Position numbers and translations under genes: made by a program. Below are positions 43,216 to 54,360 of a DNA stretch of 64,000 bases, piece after piece; position 1 is the stretch's first letter, and each line of letters begins with the position of its first letter. This DNA comes from Dichetophora obliterata (taxonomy: Eukaryota > Arthropoda > Insecta > Diptera > Sciomyzidae), in contig OY986438.1 of assembly GCA_963920525.1 (NCBI GenBank), positions 126,176,920-126,240,919 of the forward strand, given 5' to 3'. The notes beneath the pieces are model-generated. The model searched no databases. It saw nothing but the letters and a program-made list of their open reading frames with translations, and was not told the DNA's origin.

Positions 43216-45577
43216 TATAAGCATATTAAGCATCTCTTAAATTCAACACATGTCTTTTATTTAACATAAGAATTAATTTTTTTTATTCTGTACAGAAAAA
43301 TTTCTACTCTAAACAGAAAAATACTGCCCTTAACAATTCGAATCCAAGAAATTTCATTTTATGAGATGCTTAGATTATAAAATGGCCAAGCGTAAAAAAA
43401 TTGGAGATATTTTGGGAAAACACTTTTTTGGCAGGGGTTTTATATGGATAGGGAGGGGAAGGGTTAAGTTGATAACATAAATTCAGAGATTTTTAATAAC
43501 TCAGGATATGTTTGTCTTGTTATTATTTGAAAAATAGTAAAAAGCCATGAAAAATTGCTTAAATTGACTTTTTCCAATAGCACAGGTTTGTTGCACTTTT
43601 TATGGGAAAATATAATTTTTGAAAATTCACACTGATCGGATTAACTTTGCTAAGCAAACCTCGAGGAAATTTGGAAAGTCTATGCTTTTCACTGGCTGTA
43701 GGCTCAAGCTCCAATTCGAGCTCAACCGTGGAAGCACCAATGAATTGCAAAAGCTTTACGAAATAGAGTACTAAATAAACACCAAAACAATTTTTCATGT
43801 ACAGCCTGGAAAAGTTCAATATTAATATACTACATATCAAAACACACCTTACATTTCTTTGAAAGTAAGCACATTGAATACATTGTCAAATATTTCTTTG
43901 TTTTACAATCAAATAATTCCTGCCATGAACTTCGTTTATTATACAACTGCAAAATCTGCACCTGCAAAAAAAAATACTCGATTAATTTTTCCCAAAGTTA
44001 CTTAAAACTTAACACACCCAAGTTCACCAAAACACAAACGCATACACATACAGTAGTTAACTTTAATTTTAAACAGATGTTTTCTTAGTTCAAATCCATG
44101 ACAATAACAAAAACACGCCCAACAGAAAATGACCGACGTTTATAGCCTGCCCGCCACATAAACTAATATAAATTTTTACTGAACTTTTGAAATATCATCG
44201 AAAAGTTTTAGAAATTCCACGATCGTATTGCAGATGAGCAAGGCAAGTGAAAGATACATTTTTTCAAATTTATGTTTCTTAAATGGTATAATGCGCAAAA
44301 ACTATTTGGTGGCCAAAGAACGAATGCAAAGTGTAAAAATAACAAACTATTAAATGGAATTTATTTAAACTTTATGTTTTTTTTTCTAGTTGTAACATCC
44401 GCATAAACGAAGATGAAGTTTTTATTTATGTGATCGTTTAAAGGCAGAATAAATAAAAGACCAAAGAAATCATTTCAACCGCGATCAGAGTTCTGAATAA
44501 ACGATTACAAAATGCTTAAGAGGACAACATACTTTTGAATGAGAAAAATTTATTAAAAAGTTTTTCTACATTAAATATTAATGTTGCTAACAACAAATAT
44601 GAGACAACATAAATATATTGCTCTCAAGCTTGAAATTTTGTTGTTTCCATGGATTTATTTCATCTTCAGTTAGTGAATAAGTCGGGTGGGCTCGTGGATA
44701 CACAGTTAGAAAGATCAATTTAATGCCCTTAAAGTTAGTTCTTAAAACAATTTTGCATGAGTTAGTTTTCTGTTAATAGTTAGTATGAATCGAAGTTATG
44801 AAATAGCAATTAACACCGTAACTTTTAAAGGTGTTATAAAATAGACCCCCCTCCCATACGATTTTTTGCTTACCTCGACTTCCTCTTTCACCTCATGCAA
44901 TAATAATAGAGTAAGCAACTACAGCTTTTTCACACTTTCTCCTCATTACATTTTTTTAAGAACCAACCCAAAAGTCATTGAAATACATCAAAGACATCGA
45001 TAAAAATGTTCCAAAACAATCAAAATTGAGAAAAATTTACCCACCATAACATAGGTTGGGCTCAGGGACAACACAAGACGTAACAACTAACCATGCGTTT
45101 ACATAGATATAATCATACATTAGTTTTCAATCTACTTTTGAGTTGACAAGCTAACATCAAACACGCTACAGTTGTTAACAAAGGGACTCATGCGATTTAA
45201 TGGAGCAGTTAACGTATAGTTTCTTCAACTTCCCCGAAACTTCTACTATATTGAACAAGTGCGTTGCTGTTTCAGTCAACAACAGTTCATCCTGTGTTTT
45301 AAATAATGTAGTTTTTATAATAAGTCATATACTGAGGAAAATTCGTTTATACGCAATATACATTTTTTTATAAACTTATAATAAAATACACATAAAATAT
45401 ATTTTAAATCAATTTTTTTTATTTGTGTTAAAGAAAAATATTTATTTTGCAAAATAATGACAAAAAACTTCTTGTTAGCATGAATTTATATTTTTTTAAT
45501 TAACTTAAAACATAACGCTTGAAACAATTGGCGTATTCGGTTAGACGTACTTTAGTTAAATCTAAAATTATAAAAAT
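43216..45577. other. no gene seen
   Basis: A+T-rich non-coding sequence. A block near 44845 (TAGACCCCCCTCCCATACGA) resembles one near 52768 (TGGACCCCTCCTGCCATAC), suggesting an old shared repeat. No coding evidence. Confidence 0.35.
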
Positions 45578-46577
45578 TTAGTAATGAGTATGCCCACCTT
45601 TTTTTTGGATCACCTCAAATATCCTATTAGGCATTGAATTGATAAGGTTTTGTAGAATGGTTCCTTGAATTGAAGTCCATACTTCCTTAATTTTAAATTT
45701 CGATTCATTAACAGTAAAAAATAGGGTTCCTTTCGCTTTTTCGGTGTAAACTTCCCGTGCCATAATACTCCATAGATTTTCTATGAGGCTTAGATCGGGG
45801 CTACATGCAGGCCATTCTAAAATTTTAATTTCTCTTTGCTCAAACCAAACCATAGATGTCTTAGAGACATGAATGAACGCATTGTCCTGTTGAAAAATGA
45901 CACTGTTGTCCATTTTATCCTCTATAATTTGAATAAGGACATCGTCTAGCATGTCAATGTACATTTACGAGTTCATTCGGGGAGAAACAAAACACAAAGT
46001 TGACTTTCCTTCATTGGAAAAGGCGGCCCAGACCATCAGACTCCAAAGTTTCTTTTAGATTTGGGGATACTTGCATTGCCAATATCGTGCCAATAGCTAC
46101 TGTAATAGTCTGGGCCATTCAAATGAAATTGTTTTTTCGTCGGAAAAAATTACTTTCTGCCATTCGGAAGTCCAGTGCATATGCTTTTTAGCTAAATTTA
46201 AGCGTGCCTTTTTATGGTGTTCTTTAAGCATTGGTTTGAGCGCTGGTTTCTTCCAAACATCATTTGGTGTTGTGCGTAGAACATGGGAAATATGTTTTTT
46301 TGTTACGGGTAAACATAATTTAGAATGTATTTTTGCTGAATTTAATTTATTTTTAGTAGCCTCCTTTCGAATTAAATTTTTCTGACTATTTGTCAGCGTT
46401 TGATTACCTTTTGTTGGTTTTTTTATGCCATGACGAGCTCCATTTTTTTAAGTAATTTCTTACAATTTTATAAGAACGTGAAATTTTCGGCTCATTTCCC
46501 GATTGGAACACCCCTGCTCTTTAAAAAAATTTATTTGAATTTTTTTCTTGATCGGCTAAGTAAGTTCCACGTGACAT
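45578..46577 (-). pseudogene. Tc1-like transposase, nearly full length
   Basis: About 1,000 bp, the usual size for a Tc1-type transposase of some 330 residues. From the Met at 46577 (MSRGTYLADQEK) the frame shifts once early. It then reads SQKNLIRKEATKN, LPVTKKHISHVLRTTPNDVW, KKPALKPMLKEHHKKARLNL and WQKVIFSDEKT with the first Asp. After further breaks come LMVWAAFSNEGKSTL and MNS-stop-MYIDML. The last frame (45964-45578) has SVIFQQDNAFIHVSKTSMVW with the second Asp and WPACSPDLSLIENLWSIMAR with the Glu, giving DD34E. All three catalytic residues are kept, but frameshifts and stops interrupt the gene. I found no convincing terminal repeats. Confidence 0.88.
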
Positions 46578-46771
46578 TTTTTTAATGTTTACCTAAAATA
46601 ATGAATGTTAATTACTTCTCAGGATTTTCTGTAAAAAAAAAACAGATGCTAACTTACTTATTTTATAGTTATGAAAAGAAAATATTTTGTTTTGTTCTTA
46701 TTTCCTCTCAAAAATGAAATTTCTTCTACTGCGTGTATACGAATATGTTGCTACTACGAAGTGCGTTCACA

Positions 46772-47759
46772 CACTCAGAAAAAACACCTATCTTTTTGTG
46801 ATAAAAAATTTCTCTATTTTTGATAATAGAAATTTTCTTTATTTCAAATAAAATTTACTTCAATTATAATAAATTTTCACATATTCGAAGAAATATTTTC
46901 TTTCTTGTGGGAAATGAAAATATTTCATGTCTCTAATAATGATTAGTATTTTTCTCTCACTGAAAAAATCTCATTTATAGAGAAAAATTTATAGAAAATG
47001 AAAAATGTTCTCTATTGTTGATAAATAGTTCACTATGCGAAATATTTTCTTCAATAACACCAAATCCTTTCGCAAAAATTAAAAAGGCTTCTTCTCAAAA
47101 ATCGATATATTTTTCTTATATTGAATGAGGTACGAAAAAAATAGAAAGCGTGAGAGCATTTGATTAATGTTGTGAAAAGCAAGTGTTGCATATTCTGCAT
47201 ATTATGACGATTGTTCCTTCATTTTTTTTTACTTAACATAGCTACACAAAGTGATGTTTATTACTACTGTTTCTTTGGAGGCATTTACAAAATCGTTTTT
47301 CTGAATAAATTTCTGGAATATTTTTAAAGAGTCCCGAACAACAATGCCACAACAATAATTCTATATATTGTAAAAAGAAATATATAAAGAAATATGTTGT
47401 ATCAATGTTAAGAAAATATATCTTTCTTTTAAAGAAAGTGTTATTTTTTGTGAGAAACTATAAACGCAAGTTAAAGAAAACATTTATTAAAATTAAAAAA
47501 AATATTTCTCTGTTTTCGGGAAAATTTACACAATAAAGAAAACGATTGAACGTATTATAAAGAAATATTTTTCTATTAAAGAGAAGGTGTCTTTTATTAA
47601 TGAGAAAATATTTCTCATTTTCACGGAAGCTTTTTGTCATTTTTAGTGAATTTTTGGGATCACATTTAGAGAAAAGCATTCTCTGGAGCAATGTCAATAC
47701 CATTTTTCACTTAATATGATGCCTTTTTTCTCATATTCCGATAAACTTTTTTCTGAGTG
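46772..47759. mobile_element. A+T-rich element ending in CACTCAGAAAAAA
   Basis: The left end reads CACTCAGAAAAAACACC; the right end complemented reads CACTCAGAAAAAAGTT. The interior repeatedly has GAAATATTT-TCT and AGAAAATATTTCTC-type words and no coding frame. An 8-bp duplication is not evident, so the superfamily is open. Confidence 0.6.
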
Positions 47760-47896
47760 CAGTCGTACTAAATTTTTACAATAACAAAACAAAAAAGGCA
47801 AACAACCATTACGTATTTCAAAAACAGACATTGCGGCTTATTACTTTTTTACCACGGTTGCAAAAAGCTATGCAATAAAAGTAGCGCGGCTAAACG

Positions 47897-50300
47897 AATA
47901 TGCCTCAGTGTGTACCACCAAATAGTAGTATCGAAATTTTTAACGACCATTTATTCTATATTATTCAAATTGTAAACTCATTAAATGATCATTTAACCCC
48001 TTGTGTTCTAGGTGACTTCAATTTAGGTGACTTGGAGTGGATTTTTAGCTTTCACGATCAAATGCACCTCCTTTTTAATGGAAAGAAAGAAATCGAGAGT
48101 CTTTTTTGCGACACGCTGTACGCTCTAAATCGTTTCCACATCAATTACTTTAAAAATGATTTAAATCGGATTTAAAACTTGGTCTTCATCAACAACGATT
48201 CTCGTTTCAAGATTGATACATATAACATGCCCCTTACCCCGGAATCAGTACACCATAAAGCTCTTATGCTCAATTTTTATTTCTATAAACTAAACAGTTT
48301 ATCTGAACTCATCTCTGAGTGTTCTTATAACTTTCGTAAAGCCAACTACGAGGCTATAAACAATTATTTCTTTTCGATAAACTGGGAGTCAGTTTTCGAA
48401 ACGAAAGATATTTTAGCAATGTACTCAACATTTAAAATATATGCTAATGAAGCTCTTCGTCTATACGTGCCAGTTAAAAGGGAAAATCATCAATGTAATC
48501 TACCTTGGTACAATTAGAGTTTTATTATCTCAAAACAAAAGTCGTGCGGTATACCAAATACGATGAAATATCAAGGTAAAATTGCCAGCAATAATCAGGA
48601 CATCTGTGAACTCTTTACAGATTTCTTTGGATCTATTTTCGATGGCTTTTGTACAACAAAAAATAGATACGATTTTTCAAACATACCGAGTTCAGTTAGT
48701 ATCGGTAATATAAATATTTCTGAAGATGAGACTTTAAACGCTATTAAAGCTCTAGATTGCAATAAAGGTGCAGGCTATGATCTTTTACCCCCAATTTTTC
48801 TAAGGAATTGTGCATTTTCTATTTTTAAATGCTTTACCTTAATATTTAATAAATCAGGTATATCAGGTATTTTTCTGGATGACTGGAAAATATCATTTAT
48901 TTCGCCCATTCACAAATAGGGTAAGAGAGGACTTGTTACTAATTACAGACCCATTGTCAAACTCTCAGCAATGCCTTAATTGCTTGATAAAATTGTAAAC
49001 AAACGGTTTTTTAACGAATTTAAAAATATTATATCTTCAAAATAGCATGGTTTTTTCCCTGGTAGGTCTGTCACCACAAACTTAGTATCGTTTACAAATC
49101 ATTCAATATGAGCTATTGGAGGTGGGTCTCAGGTAAACGTCTTATATACTCATTTTGTTAAAGAATTCGACAGCCTAAACCATACGCTATTATTAAAAAA
49201 GCTGAAAAAGCTGGGCATTTACTCCTACTTAATTATTTGGATTAAATTCTATCTCTGCAATAGATATCTCCTAATCAAGGTTAAGGAAAGTTTTTCCAGA
49301 ACCATAACAACTAACTCCGGCATCCCTCAGGGAAGTCACTTAGGGCCTCTGCTTGTTTTATTATTTGTTAATGATATTACTTTTATATTTAAATCGTCTT
49401 ATTGTTTGCTTTATGCCGAACTGTTTGCAACTGCCAACAATTCACATGACTGTTGCCACTTTCAAGAAGACATCAATTCTTAAAAAACGTGGTGCAATCA
49501 AAACGACTTGCATCCTAATTTTAACAAATGTAAAATTCTAACTTGCTCGCATAAACAATCGGCTATTATTCACCACTTCAACTACGACTTCAATTGTTTT
49601 TTTCAAAGAGATAGCGTCGTAAAAGACTTAGGCGTCTTTATAGACGCCAAACTATCGTTTGACGTGCATATATTGTACATAGATTATATGGTTTCTAACG
49701 CGAACTCTCTTCTTGGTTTTGTCATCAGGAACTCGAAGGAATTTAATGACCCGAACACCCTAAATTCTTTATTTGTCGCATTAGTAAGACCGACTCTAGA
49801 ATATGCCAACATCATTTGGTATCCCTTCAATGAGATAGCGATAAAAAGAATTGGAAAAATACAAAAACTTTTTACTAAATTTGCACTTCGTAGGCAGTTT
49901 TTATGGTGAGAATATGCCCTCATATGAACCGTTATGCGAATTATTAAACTTAAACAGTTTAAAACAGCGACGAAAGGTTCAGAGCTTTATTTTTATCAAG
50001 GATATAATCGACAATAAAATTGATTCACCTGGATTGTTAGCTCTTATCAATTTTAAAGCGCCGCAGAAAACTCTGCGAATTAGAAATTTATCTTTACCAC
50101 AGTCCCATAGTTTTAACTATGATTTGAATGAACCAATATCAAGATGTCTAACTCTGTTCAACTCAATAAATAGTCATGTGAATTTTGATTTAAACAGACA
50201 TATATTTTTGAACGATCTCTATAATATTCTTAATAATTGAGTCAATCAAATCATAAATTGCATATTACTTTATTATATATAGTTCAGTTATAGTCAAAAA
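47897..50300 (+). pseudogene. jockey-like LINE: endonuclease and reverse transcriptase
   Basis: 5'-truncated non-LTR element. The endonuclease C-terminal part (47903-48175) has VPPNSSIEIF and VLGDFNLGDLEW. The RT follows: NKGAGYDLLPPIFLRN, WKISFISPIHK, TNYRPIVKLSAMP, HGFFPGRSVTTNL, then FVKEFDSLNHTLLLKKL with the first Asp, and SGIPQGSHLGPLLVLLFVND. At the active site, where the family has YADD or FADD, this copy reads LLYAELFA, so both Asp are lost. The thumb region reads LVRPTLEYANIIWYP and KLFTKFALRR. All of it to about 49909 is in one frame broken by about eight stops. One frameshift near 49900 leads to the last part (NMPSYEPLCELLNL... to 50240). No RNase H. Confidence 0.88.
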
Positions 50301-50700
50301 TAGTTAATTAGGTTAAGTTATGTCTCTCATAGCTTTGACACATTGGAATAGGTAATCTTGGTTATCTTTTGTAGTTTAAAATATAACCATTGGGGATGAC
50401 ACACTCAATATTTTTCTTAACTAGTTTAAAAAAATAACGAAAAATATAGAAGCAATGGGCGAGCGAACTACACTATAATCGTAAAATTTCAGCGTGTGTT
50501 CTTGAGAGAGAGCACAGTAGCTATTAACGAAAGTGTAGAAAGAAGAATATCAAAATCAGCTGTTAAAACTAGTTTAGCTGCGATAAACGTCTTTTGGAAA
50601 CTAGTTTTGACTAAACGAATTCTAAACATAGTTTATCAGAAAATTAAACTAGAAAAGCGATTTAAACAAGTTTAAGTCTGCTTATGTGTCACAGGTATAA
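50301..50700. other. no gene seen
   Basis: Probable 3' untranslated end of the preceding LINE, then A+T-rich DNA with recurring AAACTAGTTT words near 50565-50660. Confidence 0.35.
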
Positions 50701-50939
50701 GGGCCAATTTGTCAGTGCGAGTTTAAACTCTAGTCAAATTAAACTGAGGTTAGCTCACCAAAATTGGACGATTAAATTCGGTTTAACTAAATATTTTAGC
50801 ATTCGTTGAAGTTAAATTGACTTAAATTGTCATATTATGTGTTTATTTTTGGCCTAAACCGAGTTTAAACGTCCAATTTTGGTGAGTTAACCTCAGATTA
50901 ATTTGACTAGTGCTTAAACTCGCACTGAAAAATTGGCCT
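50701..50939. mobile_element. palindromic MITE with TAA flanks
   Basis: Arms of about 90 bp. The left reads GGGCCAATTTGTCAGTGCGA, then CTAGTCAAATTAAACTGAGG and CTCACCAAAATTGGACG; the right is the close complement. TAA lies outside both ends (50698-50700 and 50940-50942). Same design as the MITE at 6181-6404 but unrelated in sequence. Confidence 0.88.
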
Positions 50940-51168
50940 TAAGAGTTAAGCCCAGTAGACGAATTTTTTAAATAAATAAATAAATAATTTGTTCTACTTA
51001 ATGGTAAATAAATCACGTTGTTAGCGTTTCTACTGCTTCTACGGTTAGTGTTAAAATTTATAAGAGAAAGAAGTTCTGGAACATCGTATACACCAGTTAT
51101 GACTTGGTGTCAGTAGACGATATCAGCAGATTTCCTTCTGTCACTTAAAGATTGCATCTTTAATAATT
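50940..51168. other. spacer between MITE and LINE
   Basis: AAATAAATAAATAAATAA near 50968 is a short microsatellite. No gene. Confidence 0.4.
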
Positions 51169-52620
51169 TTAAACGATCCTCATTGGAGGAAGGTTGAATG
51201 CGTCAGTTGCACTTAAGCCTCTCAGAGCAAACCGAAGAAAACATTTTTGGATTTTTTCTGTACGATCAACATGCACATTATAATGTGGGGACCATACTTG
51301 ACTTGCGTACTCCAAGTGCGGATGCACAATTGAATAATACAGCGTTGTAGTTGTAATAAAGCTATCAAACTCTTTGGCCCAATGTTTTATAAAACTAACC
51401 ATAGAAGATGCTTTCTTACAAATGCTATCAATCAATATGCATGCTAAATGACAACTTAAAATCCATGCATATATCAAGGTCTTTGACGGTATTTACACGA
51501 CTTAAAAAAGTATATTCAATTTTGTAATAAAAAATTAAATTGCTCCTTTTACGCGAAAAGGTCATAGTTTGACATTCATCAGGATTTAAAAAAAAATATT
51601 ATTTTTAGAACACCAAACCTCAAAGGATTTCAAGTCTGACTGGAGTAGGTCTGAATTGTCTCTAGAATACATTGTTCTGCATATTTTCATATCATCTGCA
51701 TAAATATGCAAATGAGAGTGTTTGATGATGTGAGTTACATCATTATTTGCCAAAATAAACAGGTGTGGACCAAGGTGGCTTCCTTGAGGAACGCCCGATT
51801 CTGCAACAAATTCAGAAGACAACACGTCTTGGAACCGCATTTGATAGAGCGTACAAAATTTTGCGGAAATCCCATTAATTTTTGTTTAAATAAAATAAGA
51901 TTATGTGGTAATTTATCAAAAGCTTTGCTAAAATCAGTGTAAATACAGTCAACCTGGCTACCAGAATCAATAGATTTCAAGCAGAATGCAGTGAAGTTGA
52001 GGAGATTAGGCACAGTGGATCTGACAGTAACAAAACCATGCGAGACATGACTTGCCCACAGTGAATTTTCGCTCGATCGTACACTATTCGCTCAAAAAGT
52101 TTTGGAATTGAAGACAATTTTGCGATAGGCCAATAATTATTTACGTCATTCCTGCAACATTTTTTGTAAATAGAACTGATAAATGATTTTTTCCAAAAAA
52201 GAGGAAAATTATTTTCATTAATTGATTTATTAAAAAGTAAAGAGAATGGTTGACACAAAATGGAGCCGCATTGTTTTAACACTGCGGCAGGAATTCCATC
52301 TGGTCCAGCGCTAAAATCATCATCGATTGATTTAATATACTTAAAAATATCCTCTGAGGTAAAAGATATATGCCCCAAAGAAACTTTGGGTGCATGTATT
52401 CAAAATACGTTAAATCAGGATTAAAAGAATCTGAACAAAATGATTCTTAAAAAAGATTGGAAAGTAGGAAATTTGAAAGAAGAAAGAAATTCATCAGCCT
52501 TCTTCTTAACATTAATAAATCCCCAAAATTTTCTTGGATAAGACAAAATACTCAGCATCATATTATCCAAATACTCATTATATAATGCAGCTGAGCGATT
52601 CTCAAATTCCAGAAACACCT
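51169..52620 (-). pseudogene. jockey-like LINE: reverse transcriptase
   Basis: Minus strand, from high to low coordinates. 52618-52421 is the pre-RT region (YPRKFWGFINVKKKAD). 52378-51977 has FSAGPDGIPAAVLKQCG and FWKKSFISSIYKK. 52013-51735 has DCIYTDFSKAFDKLPHNLIL with the first catalytic Asp. 51840-51586 has ESGVPQGSHLGPHLFILANN and HIYADDMKI with the intact YADD pair. 51477-51169 has the thumb (VHPHLEYASQVWSPHYN, KIQKCFLRFALRG). The parts lie in three frames, so at least two frameshifts separate them. The 5' endonuclease is absent. It belongs to the same clade as the plus-strand LINE at 47.9-50.3 kb but to a different family, and the two face each other tail to tail. Confidence 0.88.
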
Positions 52621-53039
52621 GTCCTAGTTTGTTATTAAATTACGTTTCCAAAGTGGTCCTTAGCTTTTTTCTTGTTCCACTAATTTTGAAATTATAAGCG
52701 TAGAGCTGATTAAATCTTTTTAAGTGATTTTAAGTAAACTTTCTGATAATTGTGAACAGGGGGATATGGACCCCTCCTGCCATACAATTTTTTCTTTTTC
52801 TTCACCCAAGGAAGCAACTGTAGCAGGATTATCCTTTTAATACGGAAAGCCCTGTATATAAAAAAAGTAAAAAAGGGGTATTGATTCAAATAGCCTAAAG
52901 TTCAAATAAATTTAATATACAGAAACTACTGTATTACAGCTATTCCACCTGATCGCCCGACAACGTGTAATATGGCTGGTCAAGATCTTGACCGCTAGGA
53001 TAATTAGTGCATAAAAAACCTTTTCTAATATTTTTATAT
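52621..53039. other. no gene seen
   Basis: Non-coding. It includes the TGGACCCCTCCTGCCATAC block shared with about 44845. Confidence 0.4.
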
Positions 53040-53540
53040 CCCACGCATACTGCGTAAGGGGTATATTCACTTTGTCACTCCATTTGCAACTCTGATAAGT
53101 AATAGAAAAGTATATATCGCTACCTTAATATAGAAAGGCCCTAACTCATTTTTTGTTACTTTACAGGAGATGGAAAAAACTTCATAAAAATTATAATTTT
53201 GCGGGTCCAAATTTTCTTGAAATAGATTTTTTATTTAAGACACTAACCAATTCAATGCTGTAGCAATATTTTTGCAGCATTTTTTTTCTATAGCAATTTT
53301 TTTTTTGCAAAAATCTGTAAAAAATTTATTTTGAAAAAATGAGTTAGGGCCTTTCTATATTAAGGTAGCGATATATTAGTGGCAGTAGTAGAATAATATA
53401 TATTTTCTTGATCAGCATCATCTCCTCAGTCGATTTAGCTATGTTGGTATGCACGACTGTTCGTCTGTCCGTCTGTGATCACGATAACAGCCGTAAGTTT
53501 AGAGCTATGGACACGAAATTCTATATATATGTTTTTTATT
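53040..53540 (+). repeat. fly-type dispersed repeat, copy 2, split by a MITE
   Basis: Starts CCCACGCATACTGCGTAAGG and GGTATATTCACTTTGTCACT, is interrupted at about 53113-53375 by a MITE, and resumes with ATTTTCTTGATCAGCATCAT and GACTGTTCGTCTGTCCGTCT. The minus-strand copy at 16380-16500 is uninterrupted at the equivalent place. Confidence 0.7.
53113..53375. mobile_element. MITE with 42-bp matching arms
   Basis: The left arm 53113-53154 reads TATATCGCTACCTTAATATA then GAAAGGCCCTAACTCATTTT TT; the right arm 53334-53375 is its exact complement by my reading. The outer TATA may belong to the target. Perfect arms imply a recent insertion. The middle is non-coding. Confidence 0.9.
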
Positions 53541-54240
53541 AAAAATAAAGATCAAGTTCAAAAATTAGCCAAATCAAATGCAAATAACGCTTTGCAAAGC
53601 TTTCAAACATTTAATAAATGAACATTAATAAAATTTTTAGCTCAATGGCTTTTTTTTAAATACCTGTAGCGAATTACCTTTAAAAAGCTTTCATATTTAC
53701 TTATCTTAATAATCCGTTTTCATGATAAACTTTGCTGAAAATGAATCTTATTATATTTCATATTATTCTATTCATTGACAATTTATTGGTGTAATTATCC
53801 CAGCGGTCGAGATCTCGGCCTGCAATTTTCTGGAAAATCAAGGGCATAAAAAAAAGTCAAAAAACTAGCCTATTTCTAGCTAGCCATGAAAATTTCATTA
53901 AGAAATTAAAACATTTATGTAGCCTTGTACAAAATAGTTTAAGGGTAAAAAGCGTTCTTAAAGTTTAAATATTATGGGGTAAAATTTGATTACCATTAAC
54001 TTTTGAAAATGCTGTCAAAAACTCAATTCTTTCCAGTAAAACACATCTAACAAAGTAGTAATAAAAATTTTGCAGTTCTACCATTTTTCAACACATTTGG
54101 ATGAAAAGATTATTTTATGCTTAATAAGCAATTGAAAATTTGAAAAAAAAAAATTAATTATGTACTTTAATTGGAAAATATCTTCTTTTGATAATTAGTT
54201 GTGATCTATTCTTTTTGAATTTTTATATGATTTTAATTGT
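53541..54240. other. no gene seen
   Basis: A+T-rich non-coding sequence. CCCAGCGGTCGAGATCTCGGCC near 53800 is a short palindromic GC-rich word of unknown meaning. Confidence 0.35.
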
Positions 54241-54360
54241 GAATATCAAGTAAGTTTAAAAAAGGCAACAACAACAACTCTGTATAGAGTCAGCCATTCA
54301 CACAGCAGACAAGACACCTGTTTCGGAAATCACTACATTTCCTCTTCAGTTCGCTGAAAC
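54241..54360 (+). repeat. single arm of the 7.5/9.2-kb inverted repeat
   Basis: TCAAGTAAGTTTAAAAAAGG, CAACAACAACAACTCTGTA and TAGAGTCAGCC, then TTTCGGAAATCACTACATTT. The downstream part matches the complement of 9155-9215 (TTTCGGAAATCGCTACATTT), so the homology extends beyond the arm itself. Confidence 0.75.

Noticed and set aside
46000..46585. Plus-strand frames at the Tc1-like locus
   Set aside because: The minus strand gives ordered transposase motifs (WQKVIFSDEKT and others), so these frames are incidental.
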